Assembly: GCA_003135055.1 (NCBI GenBank)
Contig: PLDF01000505.1
Span: forward strand, 18,263 to 82,262
DNA: 64,000 nucleotides
Direction: 5' to 3'
DNA from: Bryobacterales bacterium
Lineage (GTDB): Bacteria > Acidobacteriota > Terriglobia > Bryobacterales > Bryobacteraceae
How positions within the stretch are numbered: the stretch's first letter is position 1; each line of letters begins with the position of its first letter. The notes below the pieces were generated by a model. The model saw nothing but the letters and a program-made list of their open reading frames with translations, made no database searches and had not been told where the DNA came from. A program made the position numbers and the translations under genes. Shown in pieces: positions 37,896 through 46,480 of this stretch.

Positions 37896-39548
37896 TCAGC
37901 GGTTCAGGGTATAGGCGTATACCGTATCCTGCGCCGCGATCATGACGAACTGAAAGCCGTCGAGCAGGTACGTCTGGGCGCCGTTGGTAGGAAGCGACTG
38001 CATCCACGTGTGCCACAAAATCTTCCCCGTGGCGGCGTCGAAGGCGCAGAAATTGGTCGAGCCGTCGTGACCGAACAACAAGCCTCCGGCCGTTGTCAGC
38101 AGACCCTGCGGCCCGCCGCCTTCATGCATCCACTTCGTCTCGCCCGTATGGTAGTCGATGGCGCGGATACCCTGACGCCCGCCCGAATTGCCGCCGCCGC
38201 CGCCGCTGAAGCCATAGCCCTCCGGCCGGTCGGTGGTATCGACCAGGTAGCTCATGCTCATGCTTTCGCTGGTGCCCACATAGAAGAGCCCCGTCTGCGG
38301 GTCGAAGCTCGGAGGAGGCCAGTTGGTAGCGTTCCCCGCGCCGACAAGCACGCCGTCGACCGACGATTCTTTCTTCGGATTGTTAATGGGCTGCCCCTTG
38401 GCATTGATCCCGAGCGTCCAGTTGAGAAACTGCTTATCCACCAGCGGCGTGGTCAGCAGGTGCTCGCCCGTAACGCGGTCCAGCACGAAAAAGTATCCGT
38501 TGCGGGCGGCCTGCGCCACCATCTTGCGCGGCTTGCCCTCCCACGTGCCATCGAATAACACGGGAGCCTCCGTACTATCCCAGTCGTGCGCATCGTGAGG
38601 CGACGTCTGGTAATACCAGGCCATCTTGCCCGTATCGGCATTGAGCGCCACAATCGAACACGTATACAGGTTGTCGCCTTTGCGGCTCTGGGTCGCGCCC
38701 ACGGGATTGGGATTGCCGGTTGTGACATAGATCAGATTGAGAGCCGGATCGTAGGTAAGAGGCTGCCACGGCCCACCGCCGCCATGCTTGCGGGAGTAAT
38801 CGTCCGGCCACGAATCGTAGCCGGGATCTCCGGGGTTCTGGGGGGTTGAGTACCATTTCCACTGAACTTCGCCGGTCTCCGGATCGCGTGCCTCCAGGTA
38901 TCCCTGAATGTCGAGGGCGTCGCCGCCGATTCCCGTGTAGACATGATTGCCCACCACCAGCGGCGCAGTGCTGCCGTAGTAGTCCATCTCGACAGGCGCC
39001 AGCTGCTTGTACCACCGCTCCTTGCCTGTCTTTGCGTCGAGCGAGACCAGGTAGGCGTCCGGCGTCACGAAATAGAGCCAGCTTCCGTACATGCCCATAC
39101 CTTTGTTGCCGTTGAAGTGATGGCCCCCGCGCGTCTTAAAAAAATAACTCCATAACTGTTCGCCGGTGCGCGCGTTGATGGCCCAGGCGCGGTCCATGGC
39201 GGAGATGTACATGACGCCGTCGACCATTAGCGGCGACCCCGCGATCCGGTAGCTGTCGCTGGGGCCGCCCCAGTAGGTGGGATCGCCGGGCTTCCAGGGG
39301 CCTCCCACATTATTGGCTGACTCGGCCGTAGCCAAAGCCTTGAATTCCCAGGCCAGAGTCAGGGTATTTACGTTCGACTTATTGATCTGAGTGAGCTCGC
39401 TGTAGCGCTTGCCCGAGTAGTCGCCGTGATAGGTGGGCCAGGCGTCGACCGGGTTGGGCTTCTTCAGGACGTTCGGGTCGAGGAACTGAGCGCTGAGAGC
39501 GATGGGGAGCAGCAGCAGCGCGGCAACGGAAACGGAACGGAATCTCAT
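37896..39548 (-). CDS. PQQ-dependent quinoprotein dehydrogenase
   Basis: 550 aa; WPTYHGDYSGKRYSELTQIN, GDNLYTCSIVALNADTGKMAWYYQTSPHDAHDWDSTEAPVL, FVLDRVTGEHL. Confidence 0.92.
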   Translation of the reverse strand: MRFRSVSVAALLLLPIALSAQFLDPNVLKKPNPVDAWPTYHGDYSGKRYSELTQINKSNVNTLTLAWEFKALATAESANNVGGPWKPGDPTYWGGPSDSYRIAGSPLMVDGVMYISAMDRAWAINARTGEQLWSYFFKTRGGHHFNGNKGMGMYGSWLYFVTPDAYLVSLDAKTGKERWYKQLAPVEMDYYGSTAPLVVGNHVYTGIGGDALDIQGYLEARDPETGEVQWKWYSTPQNPGDPGYDSWPDDYSRKHGGGGPWQPLTYDPALNLIYVTTGNPNPVGATQSRKGDNLYTCSIVALNADTGKMAWYYQTSPHDAHDWDSTEAPVLFDGTWEGKPRKMVAQAARNGYFFVLDRVTGEHLLTTPLVDKQFLNWTLGINAKGQPINNPKKESSVDGVLVGAGNATNWPPPSFDPQTGLFYVGTSESMSMSYLVDTTDRPEGYGFSGGGGGNSGGRQGIRAIDYHTGETKWMHEGGGPQGLLTTAGGLLFGHDGSTNFCAFDAATGKILWHTWMQSLPTNGAQTYLLDGFQFVMIAAQDTVYAYTLNR

Positions 39549-39557
39549 GGGTATCTC

Positions 39558-40448
39558 CTACTTGTCGTTCAGATAGGCGGCGAGATTGTGGATGTCGTCA
39601 TCGGTGTACTTCAACATCAGATCGATGTGAGCCTGCAACCGGTTGACCTGAGTTACCTTTGGCCATTCGCCGTCGCGCAGCCAGGTTTTGGCGTCGCCGT
39701 TCGGGAGCCGGATCTCGACTACGAAATCGTTCATCAAAGCGGGGGTTCCGGTAAACTTTTCGCCGGTCTTCAGAGTGACTGTGGCAGTCACATTCGCTCC
39801 GCCACCACCGCGCCCGCCCCCACCGCGCCCACCCCGTCCGCCGCCGCCACCCCGGCCGGCCAGAATTGAGCCCTGCAGCGCCGGTGCGTCGTGATTGCTC
39901 TTTTCGCCGATGCCTTTCAGGTCGCCCGTCACGGAATGGCAGGTATTGCACTTACCTACCGGGCCGTTGAAAAACGCTTCGCCGGCCTTCGCGTTTCCCG
40001 AGAAGACGTTGAACTTTACATACGCGCCCCGGTCCGCGGCAACGCTGACCTGGTAATGGAGCCAAGTCGCAACGTCGACGCCTTCGTCGTGCGAAAGATC
40101 GAACTTCGGCATGCCCTTTTCAGGACGGCCGAATTTGAGGAATTCCGGCAACTCGCGCCCGCCGTGATCGAGGAGGACGATATCCGAACGGATCAGGTCG
40201 GCGCCGGTCTTACCCTTGCCGCCGCGCGCGTTATCGCCATGACAGGATGCGCATTGCGCGGCGAAGATTTTGCCGCCACGCTCGACCGCCGGCATATCGA
40301 AAGAGCGTGTGGCGGTGATATCGACCGGACGCGGCGAAGAAGACGACGACGGCGCCCCCGCGCCGCGGCCGCCTCGTTGCGCGAACGCGGCCGGCATGGA
40401 GGCCGCGAGACTCACCACCACGATTAAAGAAATGCCGCGAAAGCTCAT
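39558..40448 (-). CDS. c-type cytochrome, secreted
   Basis: MSFRGISLIVVVSLAASMPAAFAQRGGRG; CASCH and CNTCH motifs; Gly/Arg-rich linker. Confidence 0.85.
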   Translation of the reverse strand: MSFRGISLIVVVSLAASMPAAFAQRGGRGAGAPSSSSSPRPVDITATRSFDMPAVERGGKIFAAQCASCHGDNARGGKGKTGADLIRSDIVLLDHGGRELPEFLKFGRPEKGMPKFDLSHDEGVDVATWLHYQVSVAADRGAYVKFNVFSGNAKAGEAFFNGPVGKCNTCHSVTGDLKGIGEKSNHDAPALQGSILAGRGGGGGRGGRGGGGRGGGGANVTATVTLKTGEKFTGTPALMNDFVVEIRLPNGDAKTWLRDGEWPKVTQVNRLQAHIDLMLKYTDDDIHNLAAYLNDK

Positions 40449-40537
40449 ATGACCTCCGTTGCCCCGAGGCGGAAACATAATTCGCGTACGGGGAAATTAT
40501 CATTGGAACATAATCGGGCCGAACTGAGCTAGAAAAT
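40419..40537 (+). repeat. About 119-bp direct repeat, copy A (esterase end / cytochrome start junction)
   Basis: CACGATTAAAGAAATGCCGCGAAAGCTCATATGACC...AATCGGGCCGAACTGAGCTAGAAAAT; about 4 mismatches to 47989-48107. Confidence 0.9.
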
Positions 40538-40554
40538 CCGCGCGTCTTCGTCGC

Positions 40555-40614
40555 CGCCCCCGCCGGGCAGCGCGAAAAGCGACAGACCGGGAGGTCTGTC
40601 ATACGCCCCCGCCG
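40555..40614. repeat. REP element (family D) flanked by an 11-bp direct repeat CGCCCCCGCCG
   Basis: CGCCCCCGCCG-GGCAGCGCGAAAAGCGACAGACCGGGAGGTCTGTCATA-CGCCCCCGCCG; flanks match the esterase coding sequence at about 48757-48795. Confidence 0.7.
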
Positions 40615-40690
40615 TGCAGCAGGTTAACGCGTTCACACGATTGTGTGTGGTGCACGCAGGGGCCCATGGAGCCCGTGCGCCACGCCGGCA

Positions 40691-41425
40691 TTATGCGGCG
40701 GGAGATTCGCAGGCCATGGGCCCGCGCCACTGGTCCTTGGCGCATTGGCGGGCCTCATTTAGGCGCTGATTTCGAGCGATCAGGCGGCGGATACCGGCGC
40801 TCGAAAAATCAGACCCAATTGCCAGTATCTCCGGCGGGAAGTCGGTGGCCGGATCGTACTTTTCGCCCTTGCTATAGGCAAGCTGAGCAAGCAGTTGGGC
40901 TTCTTCGATCGCCTGTTGAACGACGGCTTTGCGTTCGGCCCGCAGAGTGCGGAGTTGAGCCATATTCTTCTCAATGGCGCGGTGGATGCGCTGCTCATAG
41001 AGAGCCAGAAGCTGGAAATTTTCGCTCTTGGCGAGCCAGGTGTGGGCTTTGGAGAGCGCTTCGTCGATGGGAACCTGGGCGGCGTCTTCTCGAATCCCCC
41101 CGAAGGGGTGGCCGAGTTGACCGAGCACGCCAGCAGCGAAAATGCCGGTTTCGATGGCGCGGGCGCGTTTGAGGCGCCAGTGGTCTTCGGCGATGGATTG
41201 GGCGAGGTCAAGCTCAAGCGCGCCCACGGGTGCGAGGGATTCGCGGATGCCGGTGCAGTGTTGGTCGAAGGCCTCGTTCTCCTCGGCGGTGAGGAGGCGG
41301 ATCTGGCCGGTGAGGCCGTGACGATAAGCGTTGAGGCGGGTGCGATGCTTGCCTGGTTCGGTTTTGGGGCCGGAGGATTTCTGAGAGTTGGCGATGTTAG
41401 CGGTTATCTGAGCGGGGGATGCCAT
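40691..41425 (-). CDS. Hypothetical protein (NSQKSSGP family)
   Basis: 244 aa intact ORF; similar N-terminus to the decayed copy at 17234. Confidence 0.75.
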   Translation of the reverse strand: MASPAQITANIANSQKSSGPKTEPGKHRTRLNAYRHGLTGQIRLLTAEENEAFDQHCTGIRESLAPVGALELDLAQSIAEDHWRLKRARAIETGIFAAGVLGQLGHPFGGIREDAAQVPIDEALSKAHTWLAKSENFQLLALYEQRIHRAIEKNMAQLRTLRAERKAVVQQAIEEAQLLAQLAYSKGEKYDPATDFPPEILAIGSDFSSAGIRRLIARNQRLNEARQCAKDQWRGPMACESPAA

Positions 41426-41915
41426 GTTGTTTTACTCCTCGGAACGCAGCCCATGGGGCCGCGCCACGACCCAGCTATAGCATGGGGTTCTGCGGCTGCA
41501 GGGGTGGAAGGCTTGTATGCTGTTGAAAGGAAAGGATGGATTTATTTTGCCGAGGCGTGATCGTGAATTTGGCTCAGGGTGGAAAACGTGGGTGGGATTG
41601 TTTTTCAGCGGGGATTGTAGCCCCTTATTGGGTTCCGACTATACCGGGTCAGGCTCGGACACCGTTCGCTCTGCGATGCCTCTTGCCGGCGTTTCGTTAG
41701 ATTGCAATGCCCGCGCGGATACTCGTTCGCCGCACTATGATCGGAGCGCAAATCCGATTTGGGAGTGATAGGTCTACTGGTCTATTTGATCCGACCAAGT
41801 CCGTGAGGCGTATCACAAGGGGTAGGTTTTGCATCATTGCCGGAACGCCCATATACAAAGGGCTTGTCATGTTGCAAATGTTGAGTGCGAGACTGAGGGC
41901 AGAAAGACACCCCGC

Positions 41916-42878
41916 TCAACGAGAAGTTTGCGGAAGAGGTTCCACGGGTAGCAACTGTGGATCTAAGGGATATATCGATTCTCTGCGCGCTGCCGCAGGA
42001 AAATCATGGTCAGCTAAGTCTAATAGCTTTTTGTAAGGTCCATAGATCAAAGAAGGCATCAACCAACTTGAACCGTACACGACCCAACGAAAAACGTGAG
42101 TTGATCCAACGGATCGCGCCTGTATAATCTCTTCCCACTGGCCGTTTCTGGCCGTCATGACTGCCATGTAGTAGGCAGGCGATTCCACTGGTTCTGGAAG
42201 GGATACGATTATCGCACCCGCCAAGCCAGCACTGGACTCATCACGCTGTATAGTCCCCCCAAAACTACGGATTTGCTTTGGGTCAGACCGAGACCTGTAT
42301 GCCCTCCCAACGGAAACAGACAATCGATACAACGGATACGTTCCTTGTACTTGCAGCGAGAACCCTATTTCATGCTTACCATCCGCCGTCGGATTGAGGG
42401 CTGGCATTGCGAACGGGAAAGCATTTCCGCCGGTCGTGACAGATACGGCCTCCTGAGTTTTTGTTAAAACCGCATCGAAACGCTTCATCGTCGCGTCAAA
42501 CTCAGCTTGATTTTGCTTTAAGATGCCAGCAAATCTATCGTCTTCGTGCCTCCGAGCGTCATTCTGTTCGCGATCATGCTCCGTCCTGTCCCTGTACAAA
42601 TTGTGCACTTCAAAGCTCATTAGCAGGGCAAATAGAACCACCCACGCGGCCTTTGACCATCCCCTGTTTTCCGCTGGAGGCCAAATGGTGACGAGAGCCG
42701 CCCAAAAACCTAATATGGCAACGTAGGTTCCAATCGGGGGCAGCGGAGTACGGAAAAAGTACAGGCAAAGTGCCCAGGCCCCCGCCAAAAGCAGAAGAAT
42801 AAACGGAGCAGCGTTAAGCAGCTTTTTTCCAACGGGCTCAAATCCTGATCCTTTCGACCTCGCCCAGGCTGATGTCAT
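41916..42878 (-). CDS. Hypothetical membrane protein (two N-terminal TM helices, soluble C-terminus)
   Basis: FILLLLAGAWALCLYFF and AAWVVLFALLMSFEVHNLY; the listed N-terminus lies inside the recombinase 3' end, so the true start may be downstream. Confidence 0.6.
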   Translation of the reverse strand: MTSAWARSKGSGFEPVGKKLLNAAPFILLLLAGAWALCLYFFRTPLPPIGTYVAILGFWAALVTIWPPAENRGWSKAAWVVLFALLMSFEVHNLYRDRTEHDREQNDARRHEDDRFAGILKQNQAEFDATMKRFDAVLTKTQEAVSVTTGGNAFPFAMPALNPTADGKHEIGFSLQVQGTYPLYRLSVSVGRAYRSRSDPKQIRSFGGTIQRDESSAGLAGAIIVSLPEPVESPAYYMAVMTARNGQWEEIIQARSVGSTHVFRWVVYGSSWLMPSLIYGPYKKLLDLADHDFPAAARRESIYPLDPQLLPVEPLPQTSR

Positions 42879-43393
42879 CGTTACGCCGGTCGCAAAGGCC
42901 GGTCGTTTTCGCGTTCGAGTGTCCGGCCATGCGCTGGTGCGACCTCGGTCCGGCCGCCGTTCGTAAGGTAGTCCGTAATCCCCGTGGCGCGGAAAGTGCG
43001 GCAGCCTATCGCGGCTTCAATTCCCGCATCGGCAGCGCGGCGGCGCACCATGTACCAGACGTCGGTACCCGCCATGCCCTCCGGTCCGAGTTTCTTTGTC
43101 TTGCGGATTGTGGCGCAGAACAGCGGCCTCTTGCGATCATCCGCGACGCCCGCGGTCCGCGCATTAGCTTCCCGCATGTTCGGGTTGTAAATGTTGACGG
43201 TGAAGAATTCGAGGAAGCGGTGCGCGGCCCGCGCATACGCTGCCCGCGTATTGCGGTTGCGAATATGGACGGTGAAGAATTCGAGGAATCGCCGCGCGAC
43301 TCGATCTCCAGTGCTGGCGATGAGCGCCGGAAGTCCGTCAGCGACGATAGCGGAGGGAGCGATCAGTTGAACGGCGCTCATACCAAGTCCCAT
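42837..43393 (-). pseudogene. Tyrosine recombinase remnant F1: duplicated N-terminal piece joined to C-terminal catalytic region
   Basis: LPALIASTGDRVARRFLEFFTVHIRNRNTRAAYARAAHRFLEFFTVNIYNPNMREANARTA, then DVWYMVRRRAADAGIEAAIGCRTFRATGITDYLTNGGRTEVA and, after a 1-nt shift, HQRMAGHSNAKTTGLCDRRNDDISLGEVERIRI*. Confidence 0.85.
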
Positions 43394-43806
43394 GGATTGA
43401 AGATCGTGACGCCAAGACCAGCGAAGTCTTTTACGTTGCGTGTGACGACCGTCAGGTCATGCTCCAGCGCGGTTGCGGCGATCTGGCCATCGGGCACATG
43501 GAGTGGTCTCCCCGCAAGTTGCCGCTGGCCCTCCAAAACGCCCCACCGCTCAGCGATGGATCGTATAACTGACAGAACGCGGCCGGAAAATAGGATCGAT
43601 AGATCGGCTTCAACCCAGGCTTCGAGCGCCTCTCTCCGCTTTCCCGGTGGTAGCAAGATGATTCCTTTACGGAGCTCGCCGAAACTCACCGCGCTGATGA
43701 ACAACATTTCGAGGGCCTGCGCGGCAATCCACGTTTTAACCTTTGTCTCGGGCTGGGGCCGTACCAACTCGGACGGAACGTTGGTATCCAACAGGAATCC
43801 CCTCAT
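43378..43806 (-). CDS. VapC-family PIN-domain toxin
   Basis: FLLDTNVPSELVRPQPETKVKTWIAAQ...ISAVSFGELRKGI...VPDGQIAATALEHDLTVVTRNVKDFAGLGVTIFNPWDLV. Confidence 0.93.
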   Translation of the reverse strand: MRGFLLDTNVPSELVRPQPETKVKTWIAAQALEMLFISAVSFGELRKGIILLPPGKRREALEAWVEADLSILFSGRVLSVIRSIAERWGVLEGQRQLAGRPLHVPDGQIAATALEHDLTVVTRNVKDFAGLGVTIFNPWDLV

Positions 43807-44063
43807 TCAAAATCGACGGGGCGGGCAAAGGAGGGGTTGCGTCTAAAGAGTGTATCCACTTCTTCGTCCGTCAGCACGCCCCGCACCTTGGCGCATGCAT
43901 CGATCACTTCCTGCCCAGTACGCCGTGGCAGTTGTGCGGCCGGAAGATGGACGGCCTCTTCGAGTAACGTTGCGACGTAAGCCTCAACCGGCCTCCCGCG
44001 CATGGACGCCCGACGCGCCAATTCGGCCTCGACCTCCGGCCGGACGTCAACCGTGATTGTCAT
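43803..44063 (-). CDS. VapB-type antitoxin
   Basis: MTITVDVRPEVEAELARRASMRGRPVEAYVATLLEEAV...FARPVDFE; ATGA overlap with the VapC gene. Confidence 0.8.
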   Translation of the reverse strand: MTITVDVRPEVEAELARRASMRGRPVEAYVATLLEEAVHLPAAQLPRRTGQEVIDACAKVRGVLTDEEVDTLFRRNPSFARPVDFE

Positions 44064-44118
44064 GCATATCCTCCAGAGCTTAACCGTACCGCCGCCTGTA
44101 TCTGAAGTCAATGAAAAC

Positions 44119-44189
44119 AGCGCTACATAACGTCCTTTTTGTGTCTGGTAATACGCGTAACGCATTGAAACTAAGTAGCTTATTCCTTA
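44119..44189 (+). repeat. Conserved junction element J1
   Basis: AGCGCTACATAACGTCCTTTTTGTGTCTGGTAATACGCGTAACGCATTGAAACTAAGTAGCTTATTCCTTAA; roughly 80% identical by eye to J2 at 45961-46029. Confidence 0.75.
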
Positions 44190-44491
44190 AGCTGCCCGGG
44201 GCTCTGCTTCTGTCGTGCGCGGCGGCGGCTCGGTCCGCGCGCGTAGCTCGCGTCGTTCGCTCGGACGGCTATACACGGCCACCTGCACCGGCTGAACGTC
44301 ACTCCCTGCCCTTCACACCAGCGCAGAAAGGCGCCCGCGGCCCGCGCATTAGCTGCCCGCGTGTTACGGTTGCGGATGTTGACGGTGAAGAATTCGAGGA
44401 AGCGCAGTGCGGCCCGATCCCCGGCTACGGCGATGAGTGCCGGAAGTACAAGCGGGCGCGTGTTCGTGGCGGCCAGTTGCGCGGCCATCAT
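44180..44491 (-). pseudogene. Tyrosine recombinase N-terminal fragment F2
   Basis: LPALIAVAGDRAALRFLEFFTVNIRNRNTRAANARAAGAFLRWCEGQGVTF; ATG overlaps the DUF3368 stop. Confidence 0.8.
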
Positions 44492-44878
44492 CGTTCCTCG
44501 GACCCTTTATTCTTGTTGAGCAGCTCACCCAGTAAAGCGAGCGGAATCGGAATGTCGTGAGTTTGAGCGCCGAGACCGCATGCGCGAAATCAGTCAGTGT
44601 ATGCTCAGCAGCGAGGTCGAGGACTCCCAGCGTGCCAGTTACGTTCAGGCCCTGTCTTTCCGCAGCAATTACGCCCTTGCGGTCATCCATCAACAACAGG
44701 TCGGCATGGAGTCGAGAGGCCAATGCGATAGCCGCAGCTTCGCCCTTGCGATTCCAGCGGAAAGCGTGACGGCGGGCGACTCTGCGACTTCAAGCCAGGC
44801 AGGGGCGGCGACGGCCCAGCGTTGGACGGATGCCGGGGCGAGTTCGTGAGAAAGCTCGGCCAGCACAATGCTGGGAAA
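44488..44878 (-). pseudogene. DUF3368 toxin-like gene (a), N-terminally truncated and frameshifted
   Basis: IVLAELSHELAPASVQRWAVAAPAWLEVAESPAVTL, then in a -1 frame WNRKGEAAAIALASRLHADLLLMDDRKGVIAAERQGLNVTGTLGVLDLAAEHTLTDF. Confidence 0.75.
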
Positions 44879-45184
44879 CCAGTCGAATAGCATGCGGATA
44901 CAGGCGAGATGTTGCTTGACCGTGGGATCTGCGCCTGCCCTTGCAGCAGCCCGATAAATGCGGCCACATGAACCGGCTGAACGCCGGCAATGGACGTGAC
45001 ACCTTGCCCTTCGCACCATCGCAGGAAAGCTTCGGCAGCGTGGCCATAAGCGGCCCGCGTGTTCCGGTTCCGGATGTTGACTGTGAAGTATTCAACGAAG
45101 CGCAGCGACGCCCGCTCCGCCGCATTGGCGACCAAAGCCGGAAGCACGGGGCGTGCGTGGCGACTGGTTGGTCAGCGCGGTCAT
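44879..45184 (-). pseudogene. Tyrosine recombinase N-terminal fragment F3
   Basis: LPALVANAAERASLRFVEYFTVNIRNRNTRAAYGHAAEAFLRWCEGQGVTSIAGVQPVHVAAFIGLLQGQAQ/DPTVKQHLACIRMLFDW; then joined directly to DUF3368 (a). Confidence 0.82.
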
Positions 45185-45665
45185 GGTTTGTCCAGCCTCT
45201 TATGTTTGTTGAGCAGAGATTGCAGGAGCGCTTCAGGCCGCCGAAAGCTTGTGCCTTCCAGCTTGCGGATTGCATCGGCGAAATCAACCAGGCCGCGCCC
45301 GGCAGCAAGATCGAGTACGCCGAGGGTACCGGTGACGCGAAGCCCTTGTTGTCTGGCGGCGCGAATGCCCCTGCGGTCGTCGATTAACAGCAGGTCTGCG
45401 TGCATGGCAGCCGCCAGAGCGATAGCCGCCGCTTCGCCTTTGCGATTCCAGTTGAAAGAGTTACATCTGGCGTCTGTGCGATCTCCATCCATGCGGGAAA
45501 ATCAGCGATCCAACGCTGAACGGCTAGCGGCGCGAGTGGGTTGGAGAGTTCAGTCTGAACGGCGGCAGGTAGCACCATTCGTTCAAACATGCGAGGCAGA
45601 AGATCGATGTGGCCGATCAGGATCAGGTAATTGACGGGGCCAGTGTCGGCGATTACCAGCCGCAC
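45181..45665 (-). pseudogene. DUF3368 toxin-like gene (b), apparent -1 frameshift
   Basis: MRLVIADTGPVNYLILIGHIDLLPRMFERMVLPAAVQTELSNPLAPLAVQRWIADFPAWMEIAQTPDVTL, then in a -1 frame FNWNRKGEAAAIALAAAMHADLLLIDDRRGIRAARQQGLRVTGTLGVLDLA...KHKRLDKP. Confidence 0.82.
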
Positions 45666-45670
45666 GGGTT

Positions 45671-45919
45671 TTACATTCCCAGTTCTTTGAGCGATCTACG
45701 TTCTTCCTCAAAGTCTTCGAGGGTGTATTCTTCGAACACGCCGTGAGACTTAAGGAAGCCATCCACCTGAATACGGGCCAGGCTGAGCGTGTCGCATAGT
45801 TGTACTTCGGTGATGCGACCGGCCCTGAGTTCTTCCAGAGCAAAGGCTTCGAGTGCGCGGCGCGGCAGGTCGTCGGTAGTGGTGACCAGGTCGTCCGGGA
45901 TCTGAAAGGTGACTTCCAT
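45671..45919 (-). CDS. UPF0175-family antitoxin
   Basis: MEVTFQIPDDLVTTTDDLPRRALEAFALEELRAGRITEVQLCDTLSLARIQVDGFLKSHGVFEEYTLEDFEEE; known partner type of DUF3368. Confidence 0.88.
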   Translation of the reverse strand: MEVTFQIPDDLVTTTDDLPRRALEAFALEELRAGRITEVQLCDTLSLARIQVDGFLKSHGVFEEYTLEDFEEERRSLKELGM

Positions 45920-45960
45920 AGAACCACCCTAACCCGTGGGGGAAACGGAGTCAAGCGTAT

Positions 45961-46029
45961 AGCGCTACATAACTTTCTTCGTGTCGGGTAATAGCGTAAT
46001 GCATTGAAATTAAATAGCTTATTTCTTCA
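45961..46029 (+). repeat. Conserved junction element J2
   Basis: AGCGCTACATAACTTTCTTCGTGTCGGGTAATAGCGTAATGCATTGAAATTAAATAGCTTATTTCTTCA. Confidence 0.75.
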
Positions 46030-46299
46030 GATTGCTCTCGGCGCCGACCGCTCGCGCCGAAGCTGCTCGACATACGCGGCGACATGCGAAGGCTGCACGC
46101 GCCGAGCGCGTCACTCCCTGCCCTTCACACCAGCGCAGAAAGTCGCCCACGGCCCGCGCATTAGTTGCCCGCGTGTTGCGGATGTTGACGGTGAAGAATT
46201 CGAGGAAGCACGGTGCGACCCGATCCCCGCCGTCGGCGATGAGTGCTGGAAGTCGCCAGCGATGGTAGCTGAGGGAACGACCGATTGAATGGTCGTCAT
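46030..46299 (-). pseudogene. Tyrosine recombinase N-terminal fragment F4
   Basis: MTTIQSVVPSATIAGDF/LPALIADGGDRVAPCFLEFFTVNIRNTRATNARAVGDFLRWCEGQGVT...VQPSHVAAYVEQLRRERSAP, then stop. Confidence 0.78.
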
Positions 46300-46480
46300 G
46301 CCGAATCCCAAGGGTAGAGGAGAACCAGCCCGAAGCCGTTTCCAGTTCGCCGATGCTCACGACGCTTAGAAACAACGCGCTGATATCCTGGGCAGCTACC
46401 CTGCCCTTCACTTTTGGTTCGGGGCGGAGACGCATCAACTCGGAAGGAATGTTGGTGTCCGGAAGAAAGCCGCCGTTCAC
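46296..46480 (-). pseudogene. VapC-family PIN toxin with internal deletion
   Basis: FLPDTNIPSELMRLRPEPKVKGRVAAQDISALFLSVVSIGELE joined to a frame-shifted C-terminal tail LVLLYPWDSA*. Confidence 0.75.
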
